5,494 nt of DNA from JBGPHT01 sp041484525 (GTDB taxonomy: Bacteria; Acidobacteriota; Terriglobia; Bryobacterales; Bryobacteraceae), in the NCBI GenBank assembly GCA_041484525.1, contig JBGPHT010000273.1:1-5494 (forward strand), in the 5' to 3' direction. Below are positions 1 through 5,494 of the stretch, piece after piece; positions within the stretch are counted from its first letter, which is position 1, and each line of letters starts with the position of its first letter. The notes beneath the pieces are model-generated. The model saw nothing but the letters and a program-made list of their open reading frames with translations. It was not told the DNA's origin and searched no databases. Position numbers and translations under genes: made by a program.

Positions 1-72
1 GCCCACGACCTCGCTGCTGACGACCCAGAGATCTTCCTGTCGCTCCCGTTTCTTGCGGGTTCCCATGGCCAT
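1..72 (-). CDS. Transposase, N-terminal fragment (IS1182-like), runs off the left edge
   Basis: Only the first 24 codons are inside the window, read leftward from an ATG at 72-70 with a second in-frame ATG at 66-64. The second start gives a protein beginning MGTRKKRERQEDLW. This basic opening followed by a Leu-Trp pair resembles the N-terminus of DDE transposases of the IS1182-like group found in GC-rich soil bacteria. That match is recalled from the family and cannot be proven from 24 residues, because the DDE catalytic core lies outside the window. The neighbourhood supports the call: just upstream of this start lies a plus-strand gene whose beginning is missing, as an insertion would cause. 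The second ATG gives the more usual N-terminus, but I see no clear Shine-Dalgarno sequence for either. It could instead be any short basic N-terminus. Confidence 0.5.
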   Translation of the reverse strand, partial: MAMGTRKKRERQEDLWVVSSEVVG

Positions 73-138
73 GCAGTATAGACGCCCAGAACATTCGCTA
101 GGTCACATGTTTTCGCGACTATTACCACAGGCTGCTAG
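1..138 (-). mobile_element. Presumed outer end of an insertion sequence
   Basis: The stretch between the transposase start (72) and the first recognisable codon of the DUF433 remnant (139) has no gene homology that I can see. It should hold the untranslated leader and terminal inverted repeat of the element. The boundary probably lies between about 125 and 138, because DUF433 homology begins abruptly at 139 and an in-frame TAG stands at 136-138. The other end of the element is outside the window, so neither the inverted repeat nor a target duplication can be verified. By eye the base composition is lower in GC than in the intact genes to the right. Confidence 0.35.
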
Positions 139-243
139 GAGCAAATCCTGGCCGATTATCTTCAACTCGAACCGGATGACTTTCTGTCCGTGTATGCCTA
201 TGCCGCTGAACTGGCAGCGGGGCACAAAGTCGCCCGAGGATGA
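139..243 (+). pseudogene. DUF433-family antitoxin, C-terminal remnant
   Basis: The frame from 139 reads EQILADYLQLEPDD followed by YAYAAELAAG and ends at a TGA at 241-243. The pattern E-Q-I-L-x-D-Y-x-x-L-x-x-x-D and the A-Y-A-A-E-L motif are the typical C-terminal part of DUF433 proteins, small winged-helix-like antitoxins usually paired with DUF5615 PIN-like toxins. Only 34 residues remain of a usual 70-80. A TAG precedes them in frame, and the expected N-terminal sequence (around G-x-P-x-I-x-G-T-R) is absent, so the gene has lost its start, most simply by the insertion sequence on its left. The stop overlaps the ATG of the next gene (ATGA at 240-243), the translationally coupled arrangement normal for such pairs. 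It is certainly not functional as a full antitoxin. Confidence 0.7.
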
Positions 244-437
244 AGCTGCTCTTCGACGAAAGCGTGTCGCCGAAACTTGGCTCTGTTATTGCGCGATCTT
301 TTCCTGAATCCGAAAGTACACTTCGGAACGGGCTTGCTCGTGCCGTGATAGCAGGATTCTGAACTATGCCGTCGCTCACGGCTTCATTTTGGTCTCGACC
401 AGTAGACCTGGCCGCGAGGCCGCCTGCCGTATACCGG
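240..437 (+). pseudogene. DUF5615 PIN-like toxin, frameshifted remnant
   Basis: The ATG at 240 opens MKLLFDESVSPKLGSVIA, close to the conserved start of DUF5615 proteins (M-K-x-L-x-D-E-x-L-S-P-x-L), including the early acidic pair of the PIN-like fold. The frame ends at a TGA at 360-362 after about 25 plausible residues. Homology continues in other frames: VHFGTGLLVP at 316-345, DSRILNYAVAHGFILVS at 347-397 (family pattern D-x-x-I-x-x-Y-A-x-x-H-G-F-x-I-V-[ST]), and perhaps DLAARPPAVYR at 405-437 (family P-P-K-V-x-x-L-R). At least two, probably three, frame changes are needed to join these, so no full toxin can be made. The family is thought to act as ribonuclease-like toxins; that activity is family knowledge and not visible here. 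The remnant is convergent with the ABC permease gene on its right. Confidence 0.7.
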
Positions 438-456
438 GCAGTGCTCCACATGCCCG
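435..456 (-). terminator. Hairpin just after the ABC permease stop codon
   Basis: CGGGCAGTG, a CTC loop, CAC, a single unpaired A, then TGCCCG fold into a nine-pair stem with one bulge. In the minus-strand transcript it begins 2 nt after the permease stop codon (461-459). Its position suggests a 3'-end or transcript-stabilising structure for the ABC genes. No T-tract follows on the minus strand, so it is not a classical intrinsic terminator. Confidence 0.4.
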
Positions 457-458
457 TA

Positions 459-1208
459 CTATTCCCAGCGGAATATTTTCGCTGAAAGCGCCGTGCAGAT
501 CGCAAACACGACTACCAGCGCCGCGACGTCACCCACGTGTGCTGACCACGCTTCGCCTTTCCAGATCCCTTCAAGGAGCGATACTGCGTAGGTCAGCGGC
601 AGCACGCGCGCCACTGCTTGAAGCGCGGGTGGCAACGAGTGCACCGGCACGAATAATCCGCACAGGCCGATCATCGGATACAGGATGGCCGCGCCGATCG
701 GTTGCGCGAAGCGCGCCGTAGGCACGATGCTCGCAATCACAAACCCGATCGACAGAATACTCCACGTGCTGATCAGCAGCGCCATCGTAAACCCGAATAC
801 CGGGAAGTGAGTGTCGACCGGATAGAAGCGCTTGCCCGCCAGCACTGTCAAGGCCATAGTGAGCGCCGTGAGCGCCAGTTTGACCAGCACGTGAGCGGTG
901 AGAATCGTCTGCGGGCGCAGCGGCGTGGCCCGGAGCCGCTTGAGAATGCCGCCTTCCCGGTAAATCGAGATAACGGTGACCAGCGACAATACCCCGCTGA
1001 GCGCTATCAGCACCGCAACCAAAACCGGCAGCCCGACGCGCACGAATCCGGCGGCAGAGAGCGAGCCCGGCGTGAGCCGGCCTCCCGCAAATCGACCCAC
1101 GACCACAAAAACCAGGACGGGAAACAAGATCGATCCGAACGCCCCGAGCGGCTCGCGCAGGAAGATCTTGATCTCCAGCCAGGTCAGTTTCCAAAGTCCA
1201 CGCAGCAT
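459..1208 (-). CDS. ABC-2 type transporter permease subunit
   Basis: This 249-residue integral membrane protein is the usual length for ABC-2 permeases, which form the channel half of exporters in the cytoplasmic membrane. Six hydrophobic segments are visible, near residues 25-40, 58-82, 103-124, 136-160, 168-188 and 225-243. The first is preceded by an amphipathic opening (L-x-W-L-E-I-K-x-F-L-R-E-P), which is typical. The motif REGGILKRLRATPL at 84-97 is the conserved cytoplasmic coupling segment of this family. P-L-T-Y-A-V-x-x-L-x-G at 204-214 and the end K-I-F-R-W-E are also typical. The protein looks complete. The ATG at 1208 follows the ATPase stop by 13 nt, with a weak purine-rich GAAAGAGA ahead of it. 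The partner ATPase is the adjacent upstream gene. The substrate cannot be read from sequence; drugs, lipids or polysaccharide precursors are all known for the family. Confidence 0.93.
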   Translation of the reverse strand: MLRGLWKLTWLEIKIFLREPLGAFGSILFPVLVFVVVGRFAGGRLTPGSLSAAGFVRVGLPVLVAVLIALSGVLSLVTVISIYREGGILKRLRATPLRPQTILTAHVLVKLALTALTMALTVLAGKRFYPVDTHFPVFGFTMALLISTWSILSIGFVIASIVPTARFAQPIGAAILYPMIGLCGLFVPVHSLPPALQAVARVLPLTYAVSLLEGIWKGEAWSAHVGDVAALVVVFAICTALSAKIFRWE

Positions 1209-1221
1209 TGCCGGGTCTCTT

Positions 1222-2154
1222 TCAATCGCGAATCGAATGGCCGGTCAGCTTCAGAAAGACGTCCTCCAAGTTGGGCAGCACGGTGCGGAAGTCGGTGACC
1301 CGGATCCGACTCTCGGAGAGACACTGGATCACCTCGGTCACGAAGTCGTCGCCCCGCCCCTGAAGAGTGAACTGGGAGTCTTGGCGCACCACGTTTTCCA
1401 CCTGTGGAATCGCGCGCAGGCGTTCTTCGGCGAGGACGTTCCCGGTAGCCAGGACCACCGTTCGCGTGGGGCAGTGCCGCCCCACCAATTCCTCCGGACT
1501 GCCCATGTCGATGATCTTTCCATGCTCGATGATCGCCACGCGGTCGCACAACCGCTCGGCCTCCTCCATCAGATGAGTCGTCAGAAAAACCGTCTTGCCG
1601 CGGTCGCGGATGCCGCGGACCAGGTCCCAGATGGCACGCCGCGACTGCGGGTCGAGCCCGGTGGTCAGTTCATCGAGGAATACTACTTCCGGATCGTTGA
1701 TCAGCGCCAAGGCGATAAACAGCCGCTGCTTCTGCCCGCCCGAAAGGGTCATAAACCAGGCGTTGCGTTTGTCGGCAAGGCCGAGCTGTTCGAGCAACCG
1801 GTTGCCATCCAGCGGCTTTGGGTAGAGAGAGGCCCAGAGATCCACGGCTTCCCAGACCTTGATCCTCTTTTGGAGCTGCGCCTGCTGGAGTTGCACCCCA
1901 ATCCGGTTCTGGACCTGATACCTGTCGCGGAACGGATCGAGGCCCATGATCGAAATTTGACCCGCGTCCGGCCGGCGCACCCCTTCAACGCACTCCATCG
2001 TGGTTGTCTTCCCGGCGCCATTCGGCCCGATCAGTCCAAAGACCTCGCCTTCGCTGACGTCGAAAGAGACCTCGGAGACGGCCACGGTGGTTCCGTAGCT
2101 TTTGCGGATGCGTGAAACCTGTATGACCGGACCGGGACTTCTGGAGACTCCCAT
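1222..2154 (-). CDS. ABC transporter ATP-binding protein (DrrA/CcmA-like, with C-terminal DUF4162-like domain)
   Basis: From the ATG at 2154 the protein has 310 residues. All ABC ATPase motifs are present: Walker A GPNGAGKTT (43-51), Q-loop at Q88/Q90, signature LSGGQKQR (137-144), Walker B VVFLDE (157-162), D-loop GLDP (166-169) and the switch histidine H194. Residues about 225-305 form the extra C-terminal domain (DUF4162-like) ending N-L-E-D-V-F-L-K-L-T-G, usual in ATPases that power ABC-2 exporters. The common E-P-T-[ST]-G-L-D-P reads E-L-T-T-G-L-D-P here, a conservative oddity that leaves the catalytic Glu intact. The frame is open back to a GTG at 2244 that overlaps the phosphoesterase stop. 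I prefer ATG 2154 because the added 30 residues show no ABC homology and are encoded by hairpin-rich sequence. GGA lies about 7-9 nt before that ATG. It works with the permease 13 nt downstream. Confidence 0.95.
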   Translation of the reverse strand: MGVSRSPGPVIQVSRIRKSYGTTVAVSEVSFDVSEGEVFGLIGPNGAGKTTTMECVEGVRRPDAGQISIMGLDPFRDRYQVQNRIGVQLQQAQLQKRIKVWEAVDLWASLYPKPLDGNRLLEQLGLADKRNAWFMTLSGGQKQRLFIALALINDPEVVFLDELTTGLDPQSRRAIWDLVRGIRDRGKTVFLTTHLMEEAERLCDRVAIIEHGKIIDMGSPEELVGRHCPTRTVVLATGNVLAEERLRAIPQVENVVRQDSQFTLQGRGDDFVTEVIQCLSESRIRVTDFRTVLPNLEDVFLKLTGHSIRD

Positions 2155-2243
2155 ACCATGTCCGACGGCTCGTGCCGCGTAGTCGGAATCCTTTCTATCC
2201 CCCGACGCCGTTTTGTTTAAGACACTCCCGGGGGTCTGCCCCA
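2155..2243 (-). promoter_or_regulatory. Gap between phosphoesterase and ABC genes: stem-loop and weak promoter candidate
   Basis: These 89 bases lie between the phosphoesterase stop and the preferred ATPase start. On the minus strand a TTAAAC, 17-nt spacer, TAGAAA arrangement gives a weak sigma70-like candidate (about 3/6 and 4/6 matches). Closer to the ATG, CCGA, bulge CTACG, CGGC, loop ACGA, GCCG, TCGG (2186-2162) can fold into an eight-pair stem ending two bases before the GGA of the presumed ribosome site. A short GGGG-CAGA-CCCC hairpin at 2242-2231 directly follows the phosphoesterase stop. None of this is decisive. It shows only that the ABC pair could be separately initiated or modulated. 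Confidence 0.25.
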
Positions 2244-3119
2244 CTACCGCGCCGCGTTGCTAGCCGTCGACGTCACATGCTCCGGGACCGGCGGCCGCTG
2301 GAACGAGCCTTCATCCACGACCTTGCCCGTCCGGCTGATCGCCTGAAAGTGCAGTGTGTCGCCATCGATTTCCATGAGCGCGAATGAGTTGTCCCGGTCG
2401 AATGACTTGGCAGTGAGTTCGGTTCCGCGGCAGTCGCCGACCCTCACCTTCGACGAACCGCCGATCACGAAATGGCAAACACCCATCTGCGGCGTGATGC
2501 GCTCGTAGAAGTGATCGTGGCCGGCCAGCGTCATCGCCACCCCGTATTTCACCAGTAGGGGCTCGAGCAATTTGCGCAGCGCCAGGCTCGATCCGTGCCG
2601 TCCGCCCGACGAATAGAGCGGGTGATGCATATAGACGATTTTCCAGTCGCTGCCCGCCTTCGCGAGTTCCTGTTCGAGCCATGCGAGCTGCGCCTGATCG
2701 ACGCGATTGCTGTCCACCGCGAAAAAGTGGACGCCCTCCTGCGGCGTGAACGTGTAGTAACGACGCCGCTCCATGTGGAACAGTTTGTATGACTGCTGCG
2801 CGAGGCCGTCATGATTGCCCAGACTGGCGTAGAACTTCACGCCGGAATGCAGCAGCCCGGTGTACGGCCACTCGAACTTCTTTTGAAAATCCTTGGGCGT
2901 CTGGCCGCCGTAAATGTTGTCGCCCAACATCACCACCGTCTGGAACGGAAACTTCTTTTGCATGCCGGCCAGGCGCGCGCCCACCTCGTATTGGGAGCGG
3001 CCTCCGGTTCCGCTGTCTCCGATCACGGCGAACCGGAATGAACCAGGCTGGTTGGGAAGCTGGGCCCAGGCCGCACAACTCAGCCCAAGAACGGCAAGCA
3101 ACGAAGTGGCGCGATGCAT
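2244..3119 (-). CDS. Secreted calcineurin-like metallophosphoesterase (purple acid phosphatase-like)
   Basis: This 291-residue protein hydrolyses phosphoester bonds at a two-metal centre. The motif series is complete: GDSG (34-37), GDNIY (66-70), GNHD (101-104), MHHPLY (164-169) and AGHDHFYER (199-207). These supply the metal ligands Asp35, Asp67, Asn102, His165/166, His201 and His203. Tyr70 in GDNIY stands where purple acid phosphatases carry their metal-binding tyrosine, placing it nearer that branch than the D-x-H nucleases. Residues 1-19 are a signal peptide: His-Arg near the start, a hydrophobic core L-L-A-V-L-G-L, then A-W-A before Gln20. It is therefore expected in the periplasm or outside. 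The start at 3119 is preceded by GAGGA about 11 nt away. That site overlaps the TGA stop of the upstream membrane-protein gene, so the two are probably translationally coupled. The physiological substrate is unknown. Confidence 0.93.
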   Translation of the reverse strand: MHRATSLLAVLGLSCAAWAQLPNQPGSFRFAVIGDSGTGGRSQYEVGARLAGMQKKFPFQTVVMLGDNIYGGQTPKDFQKKFEWPYTGLLHSGVKFYASLGNHDGLAQQSYKLFHMERRRYYTFTPQEGVHFFAVDSNRVDQAQLAWLEQELAKAGSDWKIVYMHHPLYSSGGRHGSSLALRKLLEPLLVKYGVAMTLAGHDHFYERITPQMGVCHFVIGGSSKVRVGDCRGTELTAKSFDRDNSFALMEIDGDTLHFQAISRTGKVVDEGSFQRPPVPEHVTSTASNAAR

Positions 3120-3132
3120 CTGTCTATTGTCC

Positions 3133-5337
3133 TCAAGAACGGCAGAGCGTGGCGGGTGACCCCACGTCCATCAGGATGCTCTGATGCGAGGCCATGAGCT
3201 CTCGCAGAACCTGCTGCGCCGGCCGCGCCGGTTGCGAAGCCGGATTCGGCTCCACGAGTGCGCGCAATTGGACGGCGATTTTTCCGGGAAGATTGTTCTC
3301 CAGGTACTCGAGGGCTAATCCGTGGAGCATACGGTCGTCGCCGTGCAGCGCGCGGAAGGCTATCTTCAGCGGGTCCACGGGAAGCACGACGGCTAGCAGG
3401 CTGAAGACGTGCTCGAGCGATTTATCAGCCCGGTCCCGCACCACTTCGTCGAGATACCAGTATTGGCTGTCGCTTTGATCGCGGCGGTCCAGCAGCTTGC
3501 GCTCCGCCCAGATGGACCGCGATGTCGAGAGCTCGCGCTGCACGGCGGCATACAGGGCGTACGAATCGAACCGCAGAGCCTCGGTCATCCGATGCAGAAA
3601 ATCGAGCGCGCGGCTGGCGTTGAACCGGATCTCAAATCTGCTATCTTCGAGCGCCTCCATCAGACCATCCACGGCGCGCTGGGAGCTGGTGTAGGCCAGG
3701 ATGTGAGGAATTCGGCGGCGCACCGCAAAATCCTGCTCCGGATCGAGCAGCGCGTCCGTAAGCTGGCCGACGGCGCGATGCGCATGCAGCAGCAGAAAGG
3801 CGCGCGCCGAATCGAAGGCGTCATCCCAGGCCAGCAGCCGGATGGCATGCGGCGCCAGCGTAGCATCGAACGGTTGATCCGTGCGCAACGCAGACTGGAT
3901 GCGGCTGGTATCGCCGGATCGTAGATCGCTCAACCGGGCCAACACCGGATCGTGGACTCGCGGCACAAGCGCGGGCATGGGCGTGGAGGACTTGGCTACC
4001 GGCCCTCGAACGGGCACCCGGATCGTAGTGGTCCGCAGTAGCGCGGACAGCGTCGTGGAATCCTCGACGTCGGCTTCGTTCAGCGCCACGGCGCGGCTCA
4101 TGAGGCCATGCTCCAGAACGCCGGAGTAAGCGGCGTCCATGCGCGCCGTGATGCGAATGCCGATCGCGGCGAAGGCAATCGTGACCAGTAGGATCGGCAG
4201 TGCAGCATGCAGCGGGCTCAATAGGAGAATGAGTTGCAGCACGCCGGCCCCGAGGGCGTCGCCCATGCGGTCGCAGCCGACATCGATGAAGGTCTTGACG
4301 GCTCGCTTTTCGCGCGGAGGAACGGGCGTAAAGAAGAGTTCATAGCCGGAACGCAGGAAGGAACCGCGGAGAACCAGCTCGAAGCTGCGCGCAATCGGCG
4401 CCATGAGCATCGGAGGAAAGAAGAGCGACGCCCCGGCGCCGACCGCAACCGCCGCGGGGTGCCCCAGGACGGTGCGTCCCAGGCCGAGACGCCGCAGCGC
4501 GACCGGCGTCAGAAAACTTTGAACCAGGAAGCTGAGAATCTGATTGGCCGTATAGAAGATCGCAAAGTAGCGGGTTAATGCCGGCCCTTTCCCGTATGCG
4601 GCGGCGGCGCCGCTCTTGAAGAGATAGTCCAACAGCGCGGCGCTCATGGTCCCGAGCAGCACCAGCACCGCCAGGTTCACCAGAAAGGGCGCCTTGCGAA
4701 ATGCCTCCTGGGCGTCTTGCCACACGTGCGATTCTTCCGGCTTCGGAGTGCGAGCTTCGCCCGTATCGGGGAGCCGCCACAGCATCAGAGCGGTGGCGAG
4801 ATGCAGGCCGGCCAGCACCAGCAGCAGGGACTCCGCGCCGAACCATGCCGCGCCGCGCTCCGCCAGCAGCCCGCCGACGATTCCGCCGATCGTCCCCGCA
4901 CCCGCGATCTTGCCGATCCGCAGCCGGGCTTCACGCGGGTCCAGGACTTCGTTCACAATGCTCCAGAACCCGCTCAGCAGGATGGCGCCGAATCCCATCA
5001 GGTGAAGGTAGATGACTACGACCACCACCGCGCGGACGCCATCGCCCGCCACTTGCAGCAGCGCGAACTCCGCCAGATGGGCTACCGAGCCGATGGCAAA
5101 CGCGGCCGGCACCAGCCGCAAGGGACCGGAGCGCGCCAGCGATCGCGCGAAGCCCAGGCCCATCAGGATGGCAACCACCGCCGCCGCCACTACGATCTTC
5201 GGCAGGTCGGTTGGTGCGAAACGCGACAGGAACAATCCGTCGCGAACGGCTTTGCCAGCCACCTGGTGCGCCAGCATCAGGCCGGCCGCCAGCATGAAGC
5301 CTCGTCCCGCAACGTCGTATTGGACCCGGTTTCCCAT
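3133..5337 (-). CDS. ATP:ADP translocase-like (NTT/TlcC) membrane carrier fused to a HEAT-like domain
   Basis: 734 residues. Residues about 10-398 are strongly hydrophobic, with 11-12 likely membrane helices, and carry landmarks of the nucleotide-carrier-like branch of MFS proteins: GKAVRDGLFLSRF (28-40), a F-W-S-I-V-N-E-x-x-D-P-R-E-A-R-x-R-I-G-K-I block (124-144) followed by a Gly-rich helix, and R-S-G-Y-E-L-F-F-T-P-V-P-P-R-E-K-R with T-F-I-D-V-G-x-D-R-x-G-D-A (329-361). Residues about 400-495 are a Pro/Ser-rich linker. Residues 497-585 and 637-695 are paired amphipathic helices of HEAT type, ending with D-P-L-K-I-A-F-R-A-L-H and A-L-E-Y-L-E-N-N-L. Classical NTT proteins stop after the membrane domain (~500 residues). 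Homologues with cytoplasmic HEAT tails, sometimes plus a cyclic-nucleotide domain, occur in free-living bacteria; no such nucleotide domain is visible here. Substrate and direction are unknown. The ATG at 5337 has a weak GAGAA ahead of it. The phosphoesterase follows after 13 nt. Confidence 0.88.
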   Translation of the reverse strand: MGNRVQYDVAGRGFMLAAGLMLAHQVAGKAVRDGLFLSRFAPTDLPKIVVAAAVVAILMGLGFARSLARSGPLRLVPAAFAIGSVAHLAEFALLQVAGDGVRAVVVVVIYLHLMGFGAILLSGFWSIVNEVLDPREARLRIGKIAGAGTIGGIVGGLLAERGAAWFGAESLLLVLAGLHLATALMLWRLPDTGEARTPKPEESHVWQDAQEAFRKAPFLVNLAVLVLLGTMSAALLDYLFKSGAAAAYGKGPALTRYFAIFYTANQILSFLVQSFLTPVALRRLGLGRTVLGHPAAVAVGAGASLFFPPMLMAPIARSFELVLRGSFLRSGYELFFTPVPPREKRAVKTFIDVGCDRMGDALGAGVLQLILLLSPLHAALPILLVTIAFAAIGIRITARMDAAYSGVLEHGLMSRAVALNEADVEDSTTLSALLRTTTIRVPVRGPVAKSSTPMPALVPRVHDPVLARLSDLRSGDTSRIQSALRTDQPFDATLAPHAIRLLAWDDAFDSARAFLLLHAHRAVGQLTDALLDPEQDFAVRRRIPHILAYTSSQRAVDGLMEALEDSRFEIRFNASRALDFLHRMTEALRFDSYALYAAVQRELSTSRSIWAERKLLDRRDQSDSQYWYLDEVVRDRADKSLEHVFSLLAVVLPVDPLKIAFRALHGDDRMLHGLALEYLENNLPGKIAVQLRALVEPNPASQPARPAQQVLRELMASHQSILMDVGSPATLCRS

Positions 5338-5352
5338 TGAGATTCTCGTCTG

Positions 5353-5373
5353 TTAGTACTACAGTGTTACAAA
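5353..5373. promoter_or_regulatory. Imperfect 21-bp dyad, possible BlaI/MecI-type operator
   Basis: The half-sites TTaGTActAC and GTgtTACaAA mirror each other around the base at 5363, with 14 of 20 positions symmetric (lower case marks mismatches). The core TACA-G-TGT resembles the TACA/TGTA centre recognised by BlaI/MecI winged-helix repressors, which are abundant in Acidobacteriota. The centre lies 26 nt upstream of the ATG of the translocase-like gene. A weak minus-strand promoter could use TTGGAT (5387-5382), an 18-nt spacer and TGTAGT (5363-5358), which would place the dyad over the -10 element as expected for a repressor site. No regulator gene is in the window. Confidence 0.35.
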
Positions 5374-5494
5374 CAGTCGTCATCCAACCTTCGCCGGTAT
5401 ACTCCGAAGCCCCGCCAGTATCGGGTTTCGTGGCGGTAGGCTCGGGCTCGACGGGAAGCGAAGTCTGCCGCCACACGGATGCGGTGAAAGCAGC
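5374..5494. other. Upstream region to the right edge, unassigned
   Basis: These 121 bases precede the translocase-like gene. One plus-strand frame is open from a GTG at 5364 to the edge (44 codons, reading VVIQPSPVYSEAPP and on). One minus-strand frame enters from the right and stops at a TAA at 5369-5367 with an arginine-rich product. Another minus frame is open throughout. No frame has a recognisable motif, and codon third positions do not separate them. It may hold the end or beginning of a neighbouring gene, or be non-coding. CCGCCA/TGGCGG at 5412-5417 and 5431-5436 form a short inverted repeat without a T-tract. Confidence 0.2.

Noticed and set aside
74..79. TATACT as a -10 element for the transposase
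   Set aside because: It sits only a base or two from the first ATG and has no good -35 at the right distance, so it would require a leaderless transcript.
122..505. 127-codon minus-strand open frame
   Set aside because: It runs across the DUF433/DUF5615 remnants in antisense and overlaps the end of the permease gene. Its sequence matches nothing I recognise.
702..1298. 198-codon plus-strand open frame rich in Arg, Gln and Glu
   Set aside because: It is antisense to the ABC permease, and its composition (many R, Q, E, H and almost no hydrophobic core) is typical of a shadow of membrane-protein DNA.
976..2115. 379-codon plus-strand open frame
   Set aside because: It lies exactly opposite the ABC ATPase and permease genes, whose motifs are unmistakable. 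It has no domain-like sequence and is the usual antisense open frame of GC-rich DNA.
2231..2242. GGGG-TCTG-CCCC hairpin after the phosphoesterase stop as a terminator
   Set aside because: The stem is only four pairs and no T-tract follows on the minus strand. The wider palindrome around CCCGGG (2221-2238) pairs at only 6 of 9 positions.
2155..2244. N-terminal extension of the ABC ATPase from the GTG at 2244
   Set aside because: Although it overlaps the upstream stop codon in a coupling-like way, the extra 30 residues show no family similarity, and the DNA there is hairpin-rich leader. The ATG at 2154 gives the normal ABC ATPase start.
4717..5340. 207-codon plus-strand open frame over the carrier gene
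   Set aside because: It is opposite the hydrophobic N-terminal half of the translocase-like protein, with low-complexity Q/R/H-rich translation and no motif.
5412..5473. Three CCGCCA/TGGCGG copies as a repeat array or CRISPR-like unit
   Set aside because: The units are six bases long with irregular spacing and orientation, which is expected by chance at this GC content.

Overview
The window is GC-rich (above 60% in the intact genes by eye, nearer 50% in the first ~350 bases). It is densely coding and almost entirely minus-strand. The protein families fit a soil-type bacterium and resemble Acidobacteriota of the Solibacter/Bryobacter kind. That placement is an inference from the style of the proteins and is not proven by the sequence.

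Layout, left to right. (1) 1 to ~138: the start of a minus-strand transposase that runs off the left edge, plus the presumed outer end of its insertion sequence. (2) 139-437, plus strand: debris of a DUF433 antitoxin / DUF5615 PIN-like toxin pair. The antitoxin lacks its N-terminal part at the transposon side, and the toxin is broken by several frame changes. (3) 459-1208 and 1222-2154, minus strand: an ABC-2 membrane subunit and its ATPase, 13 nt apart, followed by a strong hairpin at 435-456. (4) 2244-3119, minus: a secreted purple-acid-phosphatase-like metallophosphoesterase. (5) 3133-5337, minus: a 734-residue membrane protein. Its N-terminal half looks like the bacterial/plastid ATP:ADP translocase (NTT/TlcC) branch of MFS-like carriers, and its C-terminal half is HEAT-like. 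(6) 5338-5494: the upstream region, with an imperfect 21-bp dyad just before the start codon and an unassigned open stretch to the right edge.

Transcription order on the minus strand is translocase-like protein, phosphoesterase, ABC ATPase, ABC permease. The first two are separated by 13 nt, and the stop codon of one lies inside the Shine-Dalgarno sequence of the next, so they are very likely co-translated. The ABC pair is likewise tight. The 87-nt gap between the two pairs contains hairpins and a weak candidate promoter, so the ABC pair may be read from the same transcript or from its own. No complete, clearly new multi-gene system is visible. The points most worth checking are the carrier-HEAT fusion coupled to an exported phosphatase, the dyad in front of it, and the transposon-damaged toxin-antitoxin remnant.
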